Assembly (NCBI GenBank): GCA_902475535.1
Contig: CABRZR010000024.1
Location: 1-16,892 of the forward strand
Reading direction: 5' to 3'
DNA: 16,892 nucleotides
Source: QAMH01 sp900556425
GTDB lineage: Bacteria; Actinomycetota; Coriobacteriia; Coriobacteriales; QAMH01
The notes under the pieces were generated by a model. It was not told the origin of the DNA. It was given only the letters and a program-made list of their open reading frames with translations, and searched no databases. Positions 13,516 through 16,892 of the stretch are shown in pieces. The stretch's first letter is position 1, and each line of letters begins with the position of its first letter. The position numbers and the translations under genes were made by a program.

Positions 13516-13920
13516 ATGGCGAAGGACACGCGAATCCTGGTGAACCTGCATCGTTGCACCGGTTGCTGGACCTGCTCGATGGCCTGCAAGGTGCAAAACG
13601 AGCTGCCCGACGAGGACTTCTGGGTCACCGTGCGCACGCTCGGATCTGGCGAGGGCATCGACCGCCCGGCCGGCACCTGGCCCGACCTGCACATGAGCTG
13701 GATGCCCGTGTGGTCCAAGGACTGCGTCAGGTGCGGGAAGCGCCTGGCCGAGGGTCACGCCGAGCCGTTCTGCGTAAAGTGCTGCCCCAACAGCGCGCTC
13801 ACCTATGGCGAGGACGTGGACGCCGAGGTGGCCGCCCTGCGCGAGAAGGGCTTCCGCATCTCCGAGCTACCTGCCTGGGAGAACACCCGCAGCGGCATCG
13901 TCTACGCGACCAAGGAGTAG
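13516..13920 (+). CDS. 4Fe-4S ferredoxin-like electron-transfer subunit
   Basis: The 134-residue protein has two cysteine groups: CTGCWTCSMAC (Cys14, 17, 20, 24), a complete bacterial ferredoxin-type cluster site, and Cys70, 73, 86, 89 and 90 in CVRCGKRLAEGH and FCVKCCPNSALTYG. It can hold two 4Fe-4S clusters, exchanging ligands between groups as in DmsB/PsrB-like proteins. It is shorter than the roughly 200-270 residues of those four- or three-cluster subunits. It begins 8 nt after the large-subunit stop and almost certainly passes electrons to or from that enzyme in the cytoplasm. ATG 13516 is preferred; an in-frame GTG (13507) overlaps the stop codon. No membrane anchor gene of the NrfD/DmsC type follows, so the electron donor must be soluble or encoded elsewhere. 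Confidence 0.93.
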   Translation: MAKDTRILVNLHRCTGCWTCSMACKVQNELPDEDFWVTVRTLGSGEGIDRPAGTWPDLHMSWMPVWSKDCVRCGKRLAEGHAEPFCVKCCPNSALTYGEDVDAEVAALREKGFRISELPAWENTRSGIVYATKE

Positions 13921-13948
13921 GGCCACAGCAAGAAGGTCATGCGCGACG

Positions 13949-13989
13949 AAGGACGGCGCTCCCGTTTGGGGCGTCGTCCTTTTGTTGTC
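13949..13989 (+). terminator. Strong intrinsic terminator of the molybdoenzyme operon
   Basis: A stem of about 14 bp (left arm 13949-13962 beginning AAGGACGGCG, right arm 13968-13981 ending CGTCGTCCTT) with two G-T pairs and a 5-nt loop is followed by TTTTGTTGT. It lies 28 nt after the small-subunit stop. It also separates the operon from the convergent antiporter gene, though the minus strand has no T-run and would not be served well. Confidence 0.88.
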
Positions 13990-14010
13990 GGTTGCCTTTG
14001 ATCAAGCGTC

Positions 14011-15801
14011 TCAGAGCGTGAGTTGCTGGATGTACACGTCGTTGCGAAGCTCCTTGGCGTGCTTGGGGTCGATCTGCCCGTCGTGGGCCATCTCCTTCAC
14101 GTACTCGAGCTCGCGGGCCAGCGCCTGGGCCTGGACGTCCTCCACCGCATCGTAAACGTCGCGCAGGGCGCGGAAATGCGCGGTGAGGGTCGACGGGTCC
14201 CCGTCCTCCTCGTCGCCGTCGTAGAAACCGGATTCCCTGAGCTCGGAGTCGAGCTCCTCGATGCGCTCATATTGCTCGTCGCATTGCGCCACCACCTGTC
14301 GGGCCTGCGCGGCCACGTCGGCGGAGGCACGCTTGACGATGTCCGCGAGCTGATCGGCGTAGCGTTTCATCACGATGACCGTGGCAGGTTCGTCCACGTC
14401 GCCATTTGCGGCCGCCATCTGCGCCGAAGCCTCTCCGGTGACTGACCCCGTCCGGTGGGCGTCGGCCCTCACAGACTCGATGACCCTCATGAGCAGACGT
14501 GCCTCGGCATCCACCTGCCTTTTCGTGCGACGCGAATCGGCCTTGTGCGGCACCAGTGCCGGTACGGCGAAGTTCGCCAGTAAAAGCGTGCACAGGATGA
14601 CGCCGGAGGCGATGGACGCGAGCATGGTGTGAATCGGGAGCGCTCCGGATGCCGGTAACGTAGCGGGCACCGTCAGGATGAGCGAGAGCGTGATACCGCC
14701 CTTGGGGCCCGCGAAGGCCGTGGCCAGGGCGCTGCGAAAGTGCTCGCCGTCGAGCAGGGTGCGCACGGGCTGCCTGCGGACGAGGCAGTGCACGACATCC
14801 ATCCCCGCGATCCAGCAGAAGCGTACGATTTCCAGAATCAGCGTGAGGACGATGACGACGCCGAACATGAGCCACGGATCGCCGAAGCCGCCGTCGGCAG
14901 CTGGGGCGATGAAGCGGGGCAGCTGCATGCCCAGCAAGACGAAGATGACGCCGTTGAGGATGAAGCCGAGCGTGTCCCAGACGCCCTTGGCCTGCATGCG
15001 CTGGCGCGCAGTCTGGGGCGTGTGACGATGGGGGAGAAGCGACATGACCATGCCCGCCATGACCACGGCGATGACGGCACCGATGTGAATCTGGTGGCAG
15101 ATGAGGTAGATCACGAAGGGCAAGAGCAGCTCGAGGGTCACGTGCAGGTTGGGACTGTCGATGCCACGACGGCGGATGAACTCCAGCAACAGCCATGCCG
15201 CGAAGCCCAAGATGACGCCCCCGACAAGGCCGCCAAAGAGCTCCAGGGCGAACTCCTCGCCGGCGTGCGCCAGGGAGAGCGCCCCGGTGAGGGCGAACCC
15301 GATGGCGGTCTTGAACACCACCGTGCCGGTCACGTCGTTGAAGAACGCCTCGCCGGTCAGGAGCGTCTCGTGGCGCTTGCCGAAGCGGAAGTCCTTGGAG
15401 AGCTCCGTGACGGCAACCGCGTCGGTCGAGCCCATGGCGGCGCCAAAGGCGATGGCGGCGGCCAGCGGGATGGCGGGAAGCAGCGCGTGCAGCGCGAAGC
15501 CCACGGCGACGACGGTGACGAACACAAGGCCCACGGCAAGCGAGAAGATGCCCCAGCGGCTCTTCCAGAGGGCACCGGAATCGGCATGGCGCGACTCGTT
15601 GAAGTGCAGTGGGGCGATGAACAGGATGAGCAGCAGCTCGGCGTCCAGGCCGGTGTCGAAGGAACCCGTGACGAAAGCGGCGATGACGGCGCCGAGCGCG
15701 ATCTGCACGAGGGGAAGCGACAGCGCGGGCAGGAAGCGCCCGATGATGCTGGAGACCACCACGGCCGCCAGCAGGAACAGCACGAGCGAGAGCGCCTCCA
15801 T
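14011..15801 (-). CDS. CPA1-family sodium/proton antiporter
   Basis: The 596-residue protein has about 12 membrane segments in residues 1-418, followed by a soluble, charged C-terminal region (about 420-596) with helical, coiled-coil-like character. Family signatures are present: GSTDAVAVTELSK (124-136, the TDPVAV-like motif), GEAFFNDVTGTVVF (150-163, with the ion-binding Asn155-Asp156 pair typical of electroneutral CPA1 exchangers) and AGPKGGITLSL (364-374, the G-R-G-A-V-like segment). It exchanges cytoplasmic Na+ (or K+/Li+) for H+ across the membrane. ATG 15801 is selected because AGGAGG lies 6 nt ahead; an ATG at 15805 is in another frame and too close. TACAAT on the minus strand (15831-15836) could be its own -10 box. 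The WYL regulator gene ends 45 nt upstream. Confidence 0.92.
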   Translation of the reverse strand: MEALSLVLFLLAAVVVSSIIGRFLPALSLPLVQIALGAVIAAFVTGSFDTGLDAELLLILFIAPLHFNESRHADSGALWKSRWGIFSLAVGLVFVTVVAVGFALHALLPAIPLAAAIAFGAAMGSTDAVAVTELSKDFRFGKRHETLLTGEAFFNDVTGTVVFKTAIGFALTGALSLAHAGEEFALELFGGLVGGVILGFAAWLLLEFIRRRGIDSPNLHVTLELLLPFVIYLICHQIHIGAVIAVVMAGMVMSLLPHRHTPQTARQRMQAKGVWDTLGFILNGVIFVLLGMQLPRFIAPAADGGFGDPWLMFGVVIVLTLILEIVRFCWIAGMDVVHCLVRRQPVRTLLDGEHFRSALATAFAGPKGGITLSLILTVPATLPASGALPIHTMLASIASGVILCTLLLANFAVPALVPHKADSRRTKRQVDAEARLLMRVIESVRADAHRTGSVTGEASAQMAAANGDVDEPATVIVMKRYADQLADIVKRASADVAAQARQVVAQCDEQYERIEELDSELRESGFYDGDEEDGDPSTLTAHFRALRDVYDAVEDVQAQALARELEYVKEMAHDGQIDPKHAKELRNDVYIQQLTL

Positions 15802-15846
15802 CCATGTCCTCCTTCGTAGGTTTTCAAAGCATTGTAGCGCGATGAG

Positions 15847-16830
15847 CTAGTTTTCCAGCAAATGCCGAAGATACGCGCGGTATTCCTCTACAAGGGCATC
15901 TGGACCGACGATTCGCACGACATTGTTCATTCCCGCTATCCAGCCAAAGAACTGCTCACTCTTGCAAATCCTTACGCGTGCGTGTGCCATGGAGTCATTG
16001 GTTACGAGGAAGACGGCGGATTTACCGAAACGGTCTACGATTATCCCGGCCTTGTCCGGGATGACGGCGAGTGTCGCTGTCACCTCGTTGCCACCGAATC
16101 GACCGAACATCACCGCCTCGTCCTCGTCGTAGCTATACCGGTCGATTCCGGGATTCCTCGTCGCTTTTTCGTCCTTGAGAGGCCGCACCTTTGCCATGCG
16201 ATCGAGGCGGTATTCGGCTGTGTCCTCGTACTGCTCGTCCCAGGCGCTGAGGTAGTAGAAGCCGTCGTCGTACGAGATGGCGATAGGGGTAACCTTGTGC
16301 ATCCTTCCCTCACGCGTCTCGTGCAGTTTGCCGTCGGCGCCGATTCTCCTATACGAGAATTCGAGTTTGCAACGCAGACGAATCGCCTCATGGATGATAT
16401 CGACCGTGCCGAGCACGCTCTCGCTCTTCGACTTGATGCGTCCCCTCACGTGGATGCGGCGGTCGAGAAGTAACTGCTCGTGGTTGTTCGCAAGTTGCTT
16501 GATGTTGGTGATGAGCATCTGCGCCTGTTTGTCGGTGATGGCCCGACAGGATTGAACGGCGTCAACCAAAAGCATGAGTTCGCCGAGGGCAAAGTCACGT
16601 CGCTCGATGGCGTATTCTACGGGGCAGCGTTGGTAGGTGCGGATGTCTATGTCGAACTCGCGCAGCGCCTTGATGTCGGCGTAGACGCTTTTGCGTTCCG
16701 CGTGTATGCCGTATTGGTCGAGTCGCTCGATGATCTGCGGCATCGTAAGCCCGTGCTCGGCGTCTGTTTCCTCTTGCAGAATCTTCAGGAGGTAGAGGAC
16801 CTTTATCTTTGCTTTGCTGTTATATGCCAT
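15847..16830 (-). CDS. WYL-domain transcriptional regulator
   Basis: The 327-residue protein has an N-terminal winged helix (about 5-65: KVLYLLKILQEETDAEHGLT, ERKSVYADIKALREFDIDI). A linker helix region (about 78-125) leads to a WYL domain (about 145-215) with DDGFYYLSAWDE (188-199) and EYRLDRMAKV (206-215), then a WCX-like C-terminal part (about 245-325). WYL domains bind ligands, often single-stranded nucleic acid or small molecules, and control the attached HTH. The gene lies directly upstream of the antiporter on the same strand with a 45-nt gap, so it may control or accompany it. No ribosome site precedes ATG 16830. TATATC 10 nt ahead could be a -10 element of a leaderless message, which is speculative. 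The ligand is unknown. Confidence 0.92.
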   Translation of the reverse strand: MAYNSKAKIKVLYLLKILQEETDAEHGLTMPQIIERLDQYGIHAERKSVYADIKALREFDIDIRTYQRCPVEYAIERRDFALGELMLLVDAVQSCRAITDKQAQMLITNIKQLANNHEQLLLDRRIHVRGRIKSKSESVLGTVDIIHEAIRLRCKLEFSYRRIGADGKLHETREGRMHKVTPIAISYDDGFYYLSAWDEQYEDTAEYRLDRMAKVRPLKDEKATRNPGIDRYSYDEDEAVMFGRFGGNEVTATLAVIPDKAGIIVDRFGKSAVFLVTNDSMAHARVRICKSEQFFGWIAGMNNVVRIVGPDALVEEYRAYLRHLLEN

Positions 16831-16892
16831 GGAATGCGGGATATAGGCAGAAAAGTGTGTAAGGATTTACCTCATTTTCCCAGTTAGCGTCC

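Noticed and set aside
14267..15805. Long open frames within the antiporter gene in other frames (512 codons on the minus strand; 359 codons at 14740-15819 on the plus strand)
   Set aside because: Products are Arg/Ala/Pro- or Glu/Asp/His-rich without domains. The antiporter frame has membrane segments, CPA1 motifs and the correctly spaced ribosome site.

Overview
The window is about 60% GC with strongly G/C-biased third codon positions. It holds 17 confident or probable protein genes, two of them small, plus one further small candidate; no rRNA, tRNA, CRISPR array or complete insertion sequence was seen. The mix of a soluble molybdopterin enzyme with a 4Fe-4S partner, a cysteine-rich Crp/Fnr-type regulator, a WYL regulator and assorted small accessory genes suggests an anaerobic high-GC actinobacterium. 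Class Coriobacteriia (Eggerthellaceae-like) is my best guess. It is an inference from gene style, not from a marker gene.

Left part (1-2640, minus strand): an unidentified protein with a winged-helix look runs off the left edge. Upstream of it lies a probable three-module fusion of an alpha/alpha-toroid-like domain and two gamma-glutamylcyclotransferase-fold domains. Two perfect palindromes precede the fusion gene. Middle-left (2640-6260) is a looser, gene-poor accessory stretch. It holds a 61-aa protein, a 38-aa acidic protein with an EF-hand-like loop, an 89-aa glycine-rich repeat protein, a gamma-class carbonic anhydrase, a calcineurin-like phosphoesterase and an orphan TnpC/DUF6262-like HTH protein.

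Centre (6260-8800, minus strand): two GNAT acetyltransferases, an EamA transporter with an obvious internal duplication and a DUF4180 protein. Several overlap or lie close together. A 44-codon frame overlaps the first GNAT start. A plus-strand aldo/keto reductase follows (8896-9909). Its promoter has a 19-nt spacer carrying a 22-nt dyad, the hallmark of MerR-family control.

The most interesting block is 9930-13990. A structured intergenic region of nested inverted repeats precedes a Crp/Fnr-family regulator. Next come two 16-bp TGTAAC-N4-GTTACA operators, placed at about -71 and -42 relative to a predicted promoter. They lead into a two-gene operon for a DMSO-reductase-superfamily enzyme and a small ferredoxin-like subunit, closed by a strong intrinsic terminator. 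The simplest reading is that the regulator senses redox state or a ligand and activates a cytoplasmic molybdoenzyme of unknown substrate.

Right part (14011-16830, minus strand): a WYL-domain regulator lies immediately upstream of a CPA1-type sodium/proton antiporter and may be co-transcribed with it.
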